Source: Phorcus lineatus (lineage: Eukaryota; Mollusca; Gastropoda; Trochida; Trochidae). From it: DNA of 64,000 bases. Made by a program: the position numbers and the translations under genes. The notes under the pieces are model-generated. The model did no database searches. It worked only from the letters and a program-made list of their open reading frames with translations, and was not told the origin of the DNA. The DNA is taken from assembly GCA_921293015.1 (NCBI GenBank), contig OV121090.1:3968001-4032000 (forward strand), given 5' to 3'. Shown in pieces: positions 33,600 to 45,729 of the stretch (its first letter is position 1; the number at the start of each line of letters is the position of its first letter).

Positions 33600-35260
33600 A
33601 CCCCTCAATAAGTAAATGTAGTTCATACTTGTGACACTTGTATTCCCTAATGTTTTGTATTTATCAAACAAAACCGTTCCCCGTAACCAGTGACAGAAGA
33701 ATCATACAATCAGTTGGATGTATTTGACAACTATCCAACCATTATCATTGAATCGTGAGCGAAGATGACAGCGAAATGAGCTGACGTTTTTTATCCTACA
33801 TATATTACAGAATATGAAGGTGCTTTTCCGTTGAATGTCTGGAGATACTCATTTTTTGGATGACAACTACTCCAACATATTTCATTTTTATCCTTGATCC
33901 TGTGGAACTAGCGAACGTCATCTTATAAATAATACATGTAACAGTGTACCAAACAATAACCAAACCAGAGTCCCCGTTCTCGTGAATCATGTATGCATCT
34001 AACTGACAGATTTGGGATAAGTTTAATACCCTTGTGATGATTTCGTTATGTTTATGCATGAAGCTAACAGTAAAATCTGTCTGCAGAGAGACATTGAGTT
34101 TGGTTTGAAAGAAGTGATTTCTTTAGTTTGAATGCACAACACATAGCTAAGATTTGCTTTTATTGACATACACATATGTAATACAACAACAATCAGTTAA
34201 CAACAGGTATTTGTTCATTCATAAATGTTCATATGGTGGAAATATTCTGATCTTGCTTAATCCAAATCCCAGTCATGAAAAAACCGATAATTCCTTCTGA
34301 TATGTGTTGGATACAAACTAATATAACAGTATAAGGATAGTGACCTCGAAATGATATAACGATAATGTTCTGATGTGAAAATTTCTATGCAGCAGATGTC
34401 CATTCAATAGCGCATGTTCAAGGCTCCACCTACAGTGTTATATTGCTCTAACCAAAGCCGAAACCTTTACATAAAGAAGGACACCCCGAACGTATCGCGT
34501 AATCAGGTATCAATTTCCTGACAAAGTTGACACTACAAGTCTCGTCAGACGTGTCTCATTGTGTTGCAGCAATCGCCCTTTAAGTACTCACTTTATACAG
34601 CAGTGACGCCGTTAACCCACTCATCCAGTGAGCTATGCCCGATATTGCTGAACTTAAATGATAACAGTAACACAGAACGATACACAAGAAGCACGTGCGA
34701 CAACGTACTTACACAGCAAATATATGCTTCGACTTTGGTATGTGAATGGATGCAATGGACCTCCGTGGGTGTAAAATGTTTTACTCACTTATATAAATAT
34801 CCAGAACTCTGTAATCCTCACAAAGAGAGATAAGTGGTTAAGGACACAACCAAAAACTAACAATGTTTTAATCCAATAATCAAAAGACAATTTGTCTAAA
34901 ATACCAGAGGATTCTTTTGCATAATGTTTTGGAATGAACATGTCAGACTGACAAGCCCTCAGTAATTATCAGTTTAGAATATAACTAAGGACTAAAATGA
35001 CACGTGAATGCTCCTCCTCTACATTACCTCATCAAAACGTCTCCAGTGATGACCATAACAATCAATATCATTTATAATATTGGTCATATGACGCATCCTG
35101 GCCAATCATCATCGCTTCTGCCTCGTGGGAAACCTCGATTGTGAGACTTTTATTCCACGATAAGTTATTCCTAAAGCGCTATAAAGATAAATGAGAATAT
35201 TCAGGAATTTGAGATATTAGTACTATTGCAGATAGTGTGATCCCAAATATAACACAGTTA
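33600..35260 (+). repeat. Paralogous block set, copy P3 (contains the empty transposon site)
   Basis: 33910-34040 matches the left flank (2350-2484) and 34041-34560 the right flank (12956-13430) of the large transposon. The join falls at about 34041-34043, where GATGA-TTT stands for GATGA-TAC. Further on, 34570-34655 matches P2 at 28285-28360, and 34970-35220 matches 14120-14350. Open frames here (33805-34059 minus, 34561-34833 plus) are not supported as genes. Confidence 0.65.
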
Positions 35261-35637
35261 CATTTGTTCACTATCTAAATGGCATGTATCTCTAATTGGT
35301 ATATTGGTGTTGTGACGAATGTTAACGTTTTGGTTGAATAGTATGATCAACGAATGTTAGCACTTCAGGTCTATGAAGCCTTCTGCCTCAGTATCCATGA
35401 ATACAAACCTTTTGCTGTACTCAAATGCTGTACTCATGGAAAAGTACTGCTGTATGTTGTGGTTTCTAGTTGTATGTTAATCCCAGTTTAACAACTCCCG
35501 ACTAAATAAGACTGTTTTCAAATTTATCGTTTTGATTTTATACCAAAATGTAAATATGTAAATCGAAAGTAGGGTTTAGGATAAACTCTCGTTTCAATAG
35601 GCATCTATTGGAGGTGTGACACATGACATGCTCTATC

Positions 35638-35979
35638 CATCCTGCTATATCAGCGTAATTGAATCCGCTGAGTGAGCTCCTTCCATATACCCTGATCTCA
35701 TTCAAGCTGAAACCCGCGTATTGCTAGCTATCTTACCAGCCAATGAGACGACTCGCATTCAGCAACAGCGTTACAACCCGGATAGGAACATCCGTTGATT
35801 TAAAGCGAGTAGCTTCAAGCGCCTTAATTAACGACATTTCATTGGCTGACAAACTAATCGGTGAGCATAGCGACGAATATCTAGCTGCGCCAGTCGTACG
35901 AGGGTTTTGGCTTGAATGAGATCAGGGTTTATGGAAGGAGCTCGATCAGAAGATTCAATTACGCTGGTGTAGCAGAATG
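35638..35979. mobile_element. 342-bp TIR element with ~70-bp ends
   Basis: The left end contains CATCCTGCTATATCAGCGTA, GAGCTCCTTCCATATACCCT and GATCTCATTCAAGC. The right end is the inverted equivalent (GCTTGAATGAGATCAGGGTT, TATGGAAGGAGCTC, TTACGCTGGTGTAGCAGAAT). CTCTATC before and CTTTATC after may be the target duplication. No coding. The family has a degraded copy at 23170-23380 and shorter relatives at 38126-38216 and 50335-50430. Confidence 0.75.
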
Positions 35980-36683
35980 TCCTTTATCAAAATAGAATTC
36001 AGTTTGCCTAACAACACAGACACTGATGCTGAAGTTCAGACAATAATTGCGTTCGTGACACATTCGATAGCAGTGAATTAAAATTCTGGGTAAAAGTGGT
36101 CAATCAATATAATCTCTCAATTTTTATTTTTTTTGTAACCGTACGCTGTAGCAGCTAATAGTCTTAAGGAGATTCACGAAACAAGCTTTTGATATAAGAA
36201 ATGTCGCTAATTCATATTTGATGAGGTGAACAATACTTGTAGTTTTCTCATTAATGGAGATTGATTATTGAAAACCCTGTTAATGGTTGCAAAAATAGAA
36301 GCAAAGACCAAGTATCAATCAAAGGTGACGGAGGATCCAAATCTCTAAAATCCTAAAACTTCTCTAAATAAATACATCGTACTTCAATAGGTTGGTCTCG
36401 AGCATGATAAGAAGCTACATGGCTGTAGACATTGAGGCTTTTCAACTTGAACCAATTCAGGGGCCTTATTAATTCTGGTTACTGACGTTTTGATACTTAT
36501 CGAAGCCCTATCATCTGAAATCAAAGAGCAAAAACCTGATCCTTCCACTCCTCTTCCTCCGCTCTCTCCTCCCAGATGACGGTGTCGTATTTGAGAGTGT
36601 AACATTTTATTCATCACTCAAAATATGTTTCTTTGTATTTCCATGAAAACGGTCAACTCTCGAAACAACACTGGCAGTCTATA
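35980..36683. other. No recognised gene
   Basis: AT-rich non-coding sequence; the minus-strand open frame at 36384-36617 has no family feature. Nothing else is visible. Confidence 0.4.
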
Positions 36684-36697
36684 TCCGCTACAATGAG

Positions 36698-36995
36698 ATG
36701 AGGTGATATGTGGCTTAACGCCACTTTCAAGAGTATTTCACTAATTGCGGCTGCTAGTATTATTGCAGGGAGAAAGCCTGCAACACAATCGTGGCTATGC
36801 ATTGTGGTGAAACCTGCGAGCATTGGCTGGAACTAGCGAACCATGGGTGGTACTACGATGAAATTCAATGAAGCATTGCACCCAAACCTTACTGCGTGTA
36901 GAACAGTTCTCTACTGCCGAGAACCTGGCGGGATTTGAACCACGGACCTCTTGATCCGAAGCCGAACGCGCTAACCAATGCGCTATCCCGCCCCC
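36698..36995 (-). mobile_element. tRNA-Arg-like SINE, copy A, 14-bp TSD
   Basis: On the minus strand it starts GGGGGCGGGATAGCGCATTG, has the B box GGTTCAAATCC and ends CTTGAAAGTGGCGTTAAGCC. The flanks TCCGCTACAATGAG (36684-36697) and TCCACTGCAATGAG (36996-37009) form a 14-bp target duplication with two mismatches. This copy is more diverged than the one at 55516. Confidence 0.85.
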
Positions 36996-37009
36996 TCCAC
37001 TGCAATGAG

Positions 37010-37590
37010 GTTTTACAGTATTTGGGTCGTTATTATGGTTATGATATTATGGGAATATAATGCCAGTGTTGTATTGAGAGTTAAACGTTTCCATGGAAAT
37101 GCAATGAATGTGATTCTGAATGGTAAATGGAATGTTTCCCTCTCGCCCAGAAGTCATATAGAAAACTTATGTTCCAGGGAAAGAAACCAAGGTAAAAGGC
37201 CGTTAAATAGGAGCCAAACATCACCAAAACTTCATTGTATTGTATACGGGATATGTGCAAGACATTTCAAATGTATACACCGTTTCTTCTAGCAATGATG
37301 ATTTAAGTGTTTAGGCAGTGGCTCTAGACCTGTGGCAATTTTCATGGGCTGCAAAACAGCAAATCGACAATTAACCATCACCATTGTCTAAGACATTTAT
37401 GAATAAAATTCTGTCTTTTTGACCCATTTAATCTGGAGATGAAGATGAACTAGTAGTCGCAACTGTCGCCCATCTAAATCTACAAGTGTGTATTCCCACT
37501 TGAAAAGGAATCCTCACACCACACTTTACATTTCTAGGATTTTTTATTTGGTAATGAAGATTAAAATTTTAAGGAGGCGACCTGCGGTTC
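37010..37590. other. No recognised gene
   Basis: Non-coding. The open frame 36978-37292 starts inside the SINE flank and shows no protein features. Confidence 0.4.
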
Positions 37591-38700
37591 TTATTAGAGA
37601 CAACATATCAACAATTCTACAATAATACTATGTCGAATTACCATTGGCCAAGGTAACTGTGCTCAAGATTAAGAGTCAGCTGTTCTTGAGAAGAACATGT
37701 AAATGAACCATCTGTCATGCTATGCCATAAGGCCATCGATACGTTCAGTTGAGCTGGCAATTATTTCAAACGCCGTCTACATCAGATATCCTACAGGAAT
37801 AAGTAAATGTGATTACAGCTATATCACTAGTGATGGAATGAAGGTTCTTAAAACCCCAATACTAAAGAGTGTCTGTCTCCTGAAGCAGGTCTAAGGTATT
37901 TGCAGTATCTATTTCCTGCCATGTTTCATGGTCTACGTAGCCTTACCATTTTCCCCTTACCATTTGCCAACTGTTTGTTTGAAGGTTCAAGAACTATAAG
38001 CGTTTGAAACATTAAAAAAAACATGAGGTACATGTAAAAACATGTTTTATGCCAATCTGTCTGAAATAAGGTGTTTGCAAGAAACCTACAATGAATATGT
38101 TAATCATGAGAAAAGAGACAACAGCTTCCTGATACATCAGCGTATATGAATCCGCTCTCGCTCCTTCCTAATATAGCATCCTGCTCGTTTCATATACGCT
38201 GATGGAGCAGGATGGGACAACAGTTTTTTATGAACTAATGTTTTTGGTTACCCCTTAAATTCTCTTGATGACTTATAACATCTGACCAATAATCATAATC
38301 TGCAAATCTTTGTGTATGTGCTTAAATATTCTTCATCCTGAACGTCCATCTAATGGCATGCAGACGCCTTGTTGTTCACGAAAACATCAAACCACTTAAA
38401 TTTTGTTTCTAATGTTTCTTAAGTAAACAATACCTTTGTCTTTATAACTTTACTAGTAAGAAACATTAACTATGGCATGTCAAACCGATTGGATTCAGTT
38501 TTCAAGAAAACACGACTGACAAATATATCTCTTAATCATCCAATTATGTCAAATTTCATCGACTGTACATTAGGGTTGTATGGATAATTGTGTTTTGTTG
38601 GTTTATTCTCGTGTTGACTTGATAAAACGCGTCATACAAGACGAGCTCAATGTCACATGATTCTATAATTTTAAGAGTCTTTTTTTTTACAAAATATTAA
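37590..38700 (+). repeat. Paralogous block set, copy P3 (continuation)
   Basis: It matches P2 29590-30290 in order (GACAACATATCAACAATTCT, TTCTTGAGAAGAACATG, CTACAATGAATATGTTAATC, CTTGATGACTTATAACATCT, GTAAGAAACATTAACTATGG) and carries the small TIR element at 38126-38216. The part 37700-38600 is repeated about 1.1 kb further on (38800-39880). Confidence 0.6.
38126..38216. mobile_element. Short palindromic TIR element
   Basis: The arms ATACATCAGCGTATATGAA and TTTCATATACGCTGATGGAG are inverted copies separated by about 37 bases. The flanks GACAACAG (38118-38125) and GACACAG (38217-38223) suggest an ~8-bp target duplication with one base lost. The corresponding site in P2 (29866) is uninterrupted. 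Confidence 0.65.
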
Positions 38701-39319
38701 TATGTGATAAATGCATTATATAAAGCTGAGTGTTGACATTTTCGCAAATTCACACTGATAATTATGAGTCAATAGACAATTTTGGGGGGTGAAAACGTTA
38801 AAAGTCTACAATCGACTGGACGCCATGCTTTACCATCTAGGCTTTCAGATGAGCTCACCAGAATTTCAAACGCTGTCCACATCACATTTCCTGCAGGAAT
38901 AGTCAAGTGTGATTACTACTCCATCAATGCTGAAGGGTAACTGTTACCTGAAGCAGGTCCAAGATATAATAATTATGATTTCGGTCATATGCAAGGTCCA
39001 GATTGCTTTACTCAACTGCTTTTGAGATTTATTTTCCATCAGTAAGCCCGTTTATAAGTAGAATGTGTAAAAACTGTCAAAGCTTGAATCATTAGAATTA
39101 CTTTGCTTTAATACATATATAGTTCATGCAAGGGCGTCTGAAACAGACGACGTTGGCTTTGGGACTACACGGAATACAAAGTATATTATATCAATAGAAA
39201 AGAGGACTACTATTTCATATAGCGTTATTTGTTAAGTACTAACATAAATGACCCATATTGTTAATGATAGGTGATGACTTATGTTCAAAATGAGCACATG
39301 TTCACATATCAATGTTGTG

Positions 39320-39470
39320 TAGCGACTATTGTTTCAGCGCGAGTTACCGTATTTCGTCGACTGTGACGTCATAATCATCATTTTGCATGACGTCACGGTA
39401 ATGGGCCATCTCAAAGGAAACAGACCGTTTTCTGAATATTTCCATGCGTTTTAAATGGAACAGATAAGGA
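39320..39470 (-). repeat. Second copy of the paired-TGACGTCA repeat
   Basis: Reverse-complement relative of 1757-1915. The longest shared strings, AAACGCATGGAAATATTCAG and GGTAACTCGCGCTGAAACAA, are identical in both, and both TGACGTCA palindromes are kept (39364 and 39389 areas). The adjacent foldback arm is missing here. Confidence 0.65.
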
Positions 39471-39519
39471 AAGTATTACCCTCGGAATGGTTGCCGCCTG
39501 GATATAACTTTCAGATAAA

Positions 39520-39634
39520 CAATTCATGTTTCTTAATCCACACTAAATTCACCCTCGTTGGATTGGTTTTAGATCAAAAGTTCAAGGAAAATATACCAGT
39601 TGTGTATACTCTGCGTTTATCTAAATATATAAAA
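39520..39634 (+). repeat. Dispersed direct repeat (partner at 42847-42950)
   Basis: It shares TTCACCCTCGTTGGATTGGT, AAAAGTTCAAG and CTCTGCGTTTATCTAAATAT with 42847-42950. The 39455-39661 open frame overlaps it and is not supported as a gene. Confidence 0.7.
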
Positions 39635-39894
39635 AATGTATATACTTCAATATTCTATTAAACTTTCGCGATCTATTAGCATGCAAAAGCATTGTTGTCA
39701 TTAACTGGAGTAATCAATAAATCGGTGTTTATGTCTAAGCCGTTTAAACTGCATGTCAAACCGATAGGATAACGTTTTCAAGAAGAAATACTTACCACAC
39801 AAATCTATTTGTCGTGATCATCGAAATGCATCATAATTCATGTACAGCAGATAGTGAATTTATCGATAAAATTTATAGGTTTTTGTTTGGTGAT

Positions 39895-40112
39895 AAGGAA
39901 TCACCTTCCTCAAGACCTTAGAGACATAGATCAACTTCCGAAATTTAAATCCGGACTTAAAACACACGATTTTAATATTGCATTTGATTGACTACCTTAC
40001 TCTTTCGTGAGTTCATTATAGAGCTTCAGGGCAGTTTTATGGTTTTAGTGCTATATGAGTATTTTATGTATGTATGTATGTATGTATGTATGTATGTATG
40101 TATGTATGTATG
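39895..40112 (+). mobile_element. LINE 3' end with (TATG)n tail
   Basis: In one frame the sequence reads like the end of a LINE reverse transcriptase (ITFLKTLETIDQLPKFKS-like with one indel, then LKTHDFNIAFD and a stop). It is followed by a ~110-base 3' UTR and about 11 TATG repeats (40066-40112). It interrupts the P3b block. Confidence 0.6.
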
Positions 40113-40500
40113 ATATTCATGCCTTATCATTTATCAAAGGAGCTCAGTGACACATGATTCTACGCTATTAGGATACCAACTTTTGAAAAGTAATAATATC
40201 ATCAAATAAAAATGACTACTTGACAAACATGAAAAACAAAATTAATCTTCATTAATAAATAGTAATTCTCAATAAAAAGTAATGATGATTTTGAATATAT
40301 ATATTATTTCAAAAAGTCAGAATGGTGTATCCAGATATTTATCATGGCATCTTCCCGATTTGAACTTATTGAAAAAATTCAACAAATACACAATATTCAA
40401 TCATACTCAAACAATACAAACCGATTTGACCACTGCAACTAGTAAATATATTATGCTTCTCTGAATGCACTTATGCTTTATACTGTTCATAATCTAGCTG

Positions 40501-40762
40501 TAAGAAACATATGACATTACCCGATGACCTGTTTCATAAATAATCAAATTGTTCATAAACATATTATTACACTAAAAATGGGCCAAATGATTTTACGAAA
40601 CGAGAGTTAATGTTTGTATAACTTTTCACAATCGAGCCGTAAGAAACATATGATATTATCCGATGAAGTGTTTCTTACGAAATCAAACTGCTCATAAATA
40701 TATTATTACACCCAAAAATGGGCCAAATGACTTTTACGAAAGGAGAGTAAATGTTTGTATAA
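40501..40762 (+). repeat. Tandem duplication, 139-bp period
   Basis: TAAGAAACATATGACATTAC (40501) and TAAGAAACATATGATATTAT (40640) start two copies. Both continue to AATGGGCCAAATGA, TTTACGAAA and ATGTTTGTATAAC. The unit is related to the foldback arm at 1615. Confidence 0.75.
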
Positions 40763-41079
40763 CGTATGTTAATTATACGTAAATTTTCAAGAGTTACATT
40801 ACAGTCAAATGGGCCATTTCCGAGTCAAAACATTTCTGTATGACCTATTTAGTTTCATCTAAAATCACATGAAAGTATCCAAGAAACGGCCCGATGCTCT
40901 TGTTAGGTCCGCCCTAGTGACGTTACTATAGTAAAAGTATGTACGCATATGAAAAGTGTGCCACTTACGATGTCTCACCATATGAAGTGCTTACTTTATA
41001 GGGATTACTGGGGTAGGGGTAACTGTGAAAATTGTCCTGAGACATCAGATGACTAAGAAGCAGATGATCGACGTGGCTC

Positions 41080-41290
41080 ACGTGTCGAGGGACATTTTAC
41101 AGAGACATGCTCTGCTCAATTTGTTTATACCGATTATAAGACTCCTTTTCCGTGAATGGGATTGGTATAAGCTTGATTGAGTGAGTAACTGTTTATCGCC
41201 GTCTTGTCCATATTTTAGTCATCAATTGATGTTCCGGAATAAAAACCAGAAGATTTAATGTTTCACAGCAAAGACACCTCTTAAGATCAA
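41080..41290 (+). repeat. Paralogous fragment of 31008-31480
   Basis: GGACATTTTACAGAGACATG then TGCTCAATTTGTTTATACCG matches GGACATTTTACACACACTAG then TGCTCATTTTCTTTATACAG (31012). It lacks the LINE tail that splits the 31-kb copy. Confidence 0.6.
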
Positions 41291-42840
41291 ATGGCTATGA
41301 TGGTGTGGATGGCACCAATAATATTTTTTCTCTCCTCAAATGACGAATCTAAAGCAAAGAAATTAATTGTTGTCAAATGTAAAAATTATTCAAAATTGAT
41401 TGATCATTTTCTCAACCCATTTTATATATACGTCGATAGAGGGAACATTGTTATTAGAATATTAAAGCTTATTTATCACAGTGTTGCTGTTCAATGACTG
41501 AACGAAGTACAAGAGTACGAGAAAATTAATTACAGTTATACAGAAAAGTAACTGTTAGATCTTTCCTGTATTCAGCTCATTAATTATAAGCAGACATTTC
41601 TTCTTCCACACATTAATGTTTTCATATTTATGAGGTGCCATTGATTAAAGCTATTAACGGACACTTATTGCAATTAGTTGTCTGATGTTGGACGGCCCCT
41701 TCTGATGCTGTTCGAACAGTTATTTTCCTATTGTATATCAACAAAAACCTGATACAACAACTTCTTCTGACATCAGAGGGGCGTAATATAACTAACTGAA
41801 AGGTCCTCAGCTGGTACTCACAAATAGGGACTCTTTTCTTTCAAACGATTAAGTGAGACATGATGTTTCCTCATGGAAACTGGAATAAACCTTACAGTGC
41901 TGTTGACATTGGTCTAGAAAAAACATATACATTGGCAACATGATTAGAATTAGAACATGGAAATAATCCTAAGTCAATTATTCCTCATAATACAAAAATC
42001 CATGAAAGGAATAAACATACTGATTGTATTAATGACACGTTGAATAATTGAAGGCTTAATTATGTAAAACATTGTAAAAAGGCACTACCGCACACAAATA
42101 TTTCATAGCAATGACAAAATGATGTATATCGCTCTATATTGATAATCTACCAGTAAGTTATTTCGAAAATATGTACATTGTACGTAAAATAAAGTATGAT
42201 AGACCGGAAGGAATTATGCTACATTTCATTTTATCCGCACGAACTAGGATATCGGTAATGAAAAAATTTCACTTACAGTCTGAAAACCAAAAACGGCGCA
42301 GATATAGTTTAACCAAGAGAAATGTTATATCATACCATGTTTACGAAATCGTTAAGACTACATTTACTTAAGATTGTTTATTGTCCTGATAGTGAAATGA
42401 TTAGCTTATCGATGAAGGAACACCATTTATAAAGTTTGACAAATTTGACCCAACCAACACGCTCTGTGCCCCTTTAAGAAGAAATTAAAGAACTGTACAC
42501 CTACCTACTTTTCAACGTTTAATATTTTAAATTTTATCCCAAACTTACCACAGATCTTTGATATCCCCAACTCACTTCAGCTATCAATTGTGAGAATATA
42601 AGTATTGTGTTGCATCGATAGAAAGCTAAAGTGAAAAATGATATAGAGTTTTTCTTATGTCTTTATTAAATCGAAAAAGGTTTAAACATGTTTGAGGTTT
42701 TGATAATGTAATAAGCTTCCAACACATCAAGGAAAGCTTTTAGTCTCTAACGATCACTGATTTTCTACCTATCAAATTAATGTGTGCCATACATTCTTCA
42801 GCATCAGTTTCACAGTTTGAAGTCCTTGCTGCCTTGATTT
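41291..42840. other. No recognised gene
   Basis: AT-rich non-coding sequence; open frames at 41291-41497 and 42171-42371 show no family feature. Confidence 0.4.
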
Positions 42841-42846
42841 AACTTT

Positions 42847-42950
42847 CATGTTTCTTAATCAACCCTTCATTCACCCTCGTTGGATTGGTTTAGATTAAAA
42901 GTTCAAGAACTAAAATATCAATTGTGTATATCTCTGCGTTTATCTAAATA
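42847..42950 (+). repeat. Dispersed direct repeat (partner at 39520-39634)
   Basis: See the partner: TTCACCCTCGTTGGATTGGT and CTCTGCGTTTATCTAAATAT are identical in both, with small indels between. Confidence 0.7.
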
Positions 42951-43329
42951 TATTTTTAAATAATTAAGTAAAATCAGCAATAAATATTTTGTGTAAAGTT
43001 AAATGTTGTAAAGGTGGGTTATTGTCAAAAGTGTTATGGACTTAATTCCTTTTATTGTGTGAATAAGCGAAGTGTGAACGGTCGTCAATAAATCGATAAA
43101 ATAAATCCATTTAGCACTACGTTCTTAGAGATTTCCAGGATAGTTTAAATATCCATTAACACTTTTGGTTTCAACACATTCAACTGACTGTCGTCGATGG
43201 CCTGATAATTTTGTCATCCGGCAACTATTGATTTGGATTATTTTACATTACATTTGAAAAGCAACACAATAGAATATAAGACTAGATGCATAGGCATTCC
43301 AGTCAGACTAATGTATCTGAATCGGAGGC

Positions 43330-44000
43330 ATTGTTCCAAAAGTGCAATGATTTAGGAAATTGCAGATAGCGTGATCCCACAAAACATTGTTCACCGTCTT
43401 ACTGGGATTATTTTAACTACTGTTAATGTCACAAATCGAGAGATTTGAATTAGGTTTCATAGTGTTATAAATATTTCCGTCTCCAAGCCATTACCTAAGA
43501 AAATGAATTTGAATAAACACCATAATCGGCTTATATTTTATTATGTGATATTTACATTCGATAAAAAGGAAGTGCTTAACAAACATCATCACTTTGAAAG
43601 GTATTAGCTCAAATATATAAAATAAATGTCTCATGGGTAATAAAAGATATTAATATAAATACTGATACGTTAAATAAATGTTTTGCATTAATCATAATAA
43701 AGGATTGAAAAACATGTATCATGTATTCACATATTCACAGGCAATGCTTTGCATGGCAGATAAATAATATTAAATTCATACATCTTTCATCCACTGTATA
43801 ATATTCAAGTAAAAAAAATAACAAGAACGAACAGCATTCAAGCTCAACCACTGCAAAAGTATTGTGACCACAGCAAGTAGTAAGAATGCTTCTTTGACTA
43901 CGTTATTGATACACACTGTTCACACTAGTCATATGATAGACGTTCAATAACATATGATCAGCGCTGATGTAAAGCAAACAATAGCAAACCAAGAATGTCT
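43330..44000 (+). repeat. Fragmentary further paralogous block (P4)
   Basis: ATTGCAGATAGCGTGATCCC (43361) matches ATTGCAGATAGTGTGATCCC (35223). GCTGATGTAAAGCAAACAAT (43964) resembles GTGGATGTAAAGCACACTAT (30713). It is too diverged to delimit. Confidence 0.4.
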
Positions 44001-44753
44001 GAATACGTTATCAATAAACAGTGAATTATACATATTGCCACACATCAACTGAAGGCTGCATAGGCAACAAATATATGGCAAAACGCCTGGGAAAGGTAAA
44101 TTAATTCAATAAAGGTTTTCCTACATCTATGTTATTAATAAATGCTCGAACAGTCAAGTCATGTCATTGAAGCTGACAAAATGTTAAGATACAATTCATG
44201 AAAACATTTTTTCGCATAGAGCAAGCAAACATGCTTAAAAGTATTTCAAGTTACAAAAAGGAGAATTGAAGAAGAGAGAGAATAAACTTTTTCGCGTAAA
44301 ACAAATGTGAGAATTTGAAATATTCTCATATGAAAAATGTAAGTTTTTTAAACAAGGTAAATACTCACATTTTGAAAATTTTCTTGTTTTTGTGTGTTAC
44401 TATATTTATAAGATTGAAATAAATATGTGTGTTTTAGGCTGTAAGATAAATGTCATTATCAATATTGATTCTTTAATTTTGTAATCACTGATATAGTAAC
44501 CACCTCCGATATTAATATATATAAACTTGATAAAAAATAGTTTTCTTACCTTTAACCATTTAATATAGTGGTTTAAATTACTTACAATGTGAGTTAATTA
44601 CCAGAATTCAATCCTGCAAAAACCGAAGTTATTTTGTACTTCTAATTTAATCTTTAGCTTTTAATCAATGCATCAGTTGTATTCACACACAAACTTGCAT
44701 ACAAAGCCAAACGGAGGCCGATATTCAGGAACAATTGTTATGTTGCTGGCAAA

Positions 44754-44889
44754 TCAAATGGACTGTTGAGTTTTCAGATGATCGAAATCCGGACGACCTC
44801 TGGAGTTCGTCTTGGCAATGCTCTGCTGATAGCTGTACAACTGTTTTTCCAAGGCATAATTCTCAGCTTGAAGTGCCATAATCTCCCGT
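44754..44889 (-). CDS. MATH-like repeat protein, exon 3 (terminal; coiled-coil C-terminus)
   Basis: The acceptor TTATTCGCAG precedes 44889. The exon enters with one base completing a Gly codon from exon 2 and encodes 44 residues ending QQSI and TGA (44754-44756). The residues ALQAENYALEKQLYSYQQS have heptad-like spacing of Leu/Tyr/Ala and suggest a short coiled coil for self-association, followed by a basic tail (NSRGRPDFDHLK). The phase match with exon 2 (2+1) supports the join. Intron 2 (44890-45729) is 840 bp. A polyadenylation site was not identified with confidence. Confidence 0.75.
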
Positions 44890-45729
44890 CTGCGAATAAG
44901 AAATGTCCCACCACCACATTTTAAAACTCTAATTTGACATCAGTATTCCATTCTTCAAAAGTCTACTTTCAGACAAACTTGTAAGTTCCAAAACCGACGT
45001 CGTATTTACACATATTAAACTGACGCTTTATTATTCAGAGAACATGAGTGTATGTGTGAAAGCAGTCATTTTCAAACTATTCATAACATTAATGAAGTCC
45101 GCCTTTAAAAAAATAATTCCATGCTTTTGTCGATTATTTCATTTAATAAAATTATAGAAGTTTAAGACTGAATATTATTCAATATTATTAAAACAAGAGT
45201 TTACAGTTAAGAAATTCAATTTCTATTTTCAGGAGGATTCGGTTCTGATGTAAACTAGATTATAGTTTGTCAGTACCATCACGGATTGATATATTTATCA
45301 ATCTTATGCCGATATTAGTAATACTTCATGTGATATTAAACAAATATTTTATAATTGGTAAACATACTATCTTCAAATGTTTACGGAGCATCACGCGTTG
45401 ATATCTTACTAGTTTTATTCTTCATATTTAATAGTTTATTCTTTGACTTTATCGCCTATTTCATAGTTGCTATGGGAACTCACATCTTATCTAAAAAAGT
45501 ACATTGTGCAGGATGCTCTTCTCACGCATTGCTCGTTGTGACGTAAATAAAAATATGAGTCTAAAAATGTTATGCAAAAGCATTTGTCCCTGTAAATGCA
45601 TTTTAATCTTATTTCAATGATTCTTTCAGAAAACCTAGTTTGAAAGTTATGATGATAAGGTAAGAAACATTCATGACAAAAACTTTGAATACGTTTGCAT
45701 AGTATACTTTGTGCAAGACGTTTTCTTAC

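Larger units (their letters stand above)
38760..40880 (+). repeat. Paralogous block set, copy P3b (tandem copy of P3 F-K)
   Basis: CATGCTTTACCATCTAGGCT/TTCAGATGAGCTCACC (38822) matches 37716 and 18589. TAGTTCATGCAAGGGCGTCT (39119) matches TAGTTCATGCAAATGTGTCT (29794). CGATAGGATAACGTTTTCAA (39761) matches the J block of P1-P3. It is interrupted by the CRE-bearing repeat, a dispersed repeat and a LINE tail. Confidence 0.55.

Noticed and set aside
34561..34833. 90-residue open frame as a gene
   Set aside because: It falls in paralogous block P3, and the corresponding P2 sequence does not keep a frame.
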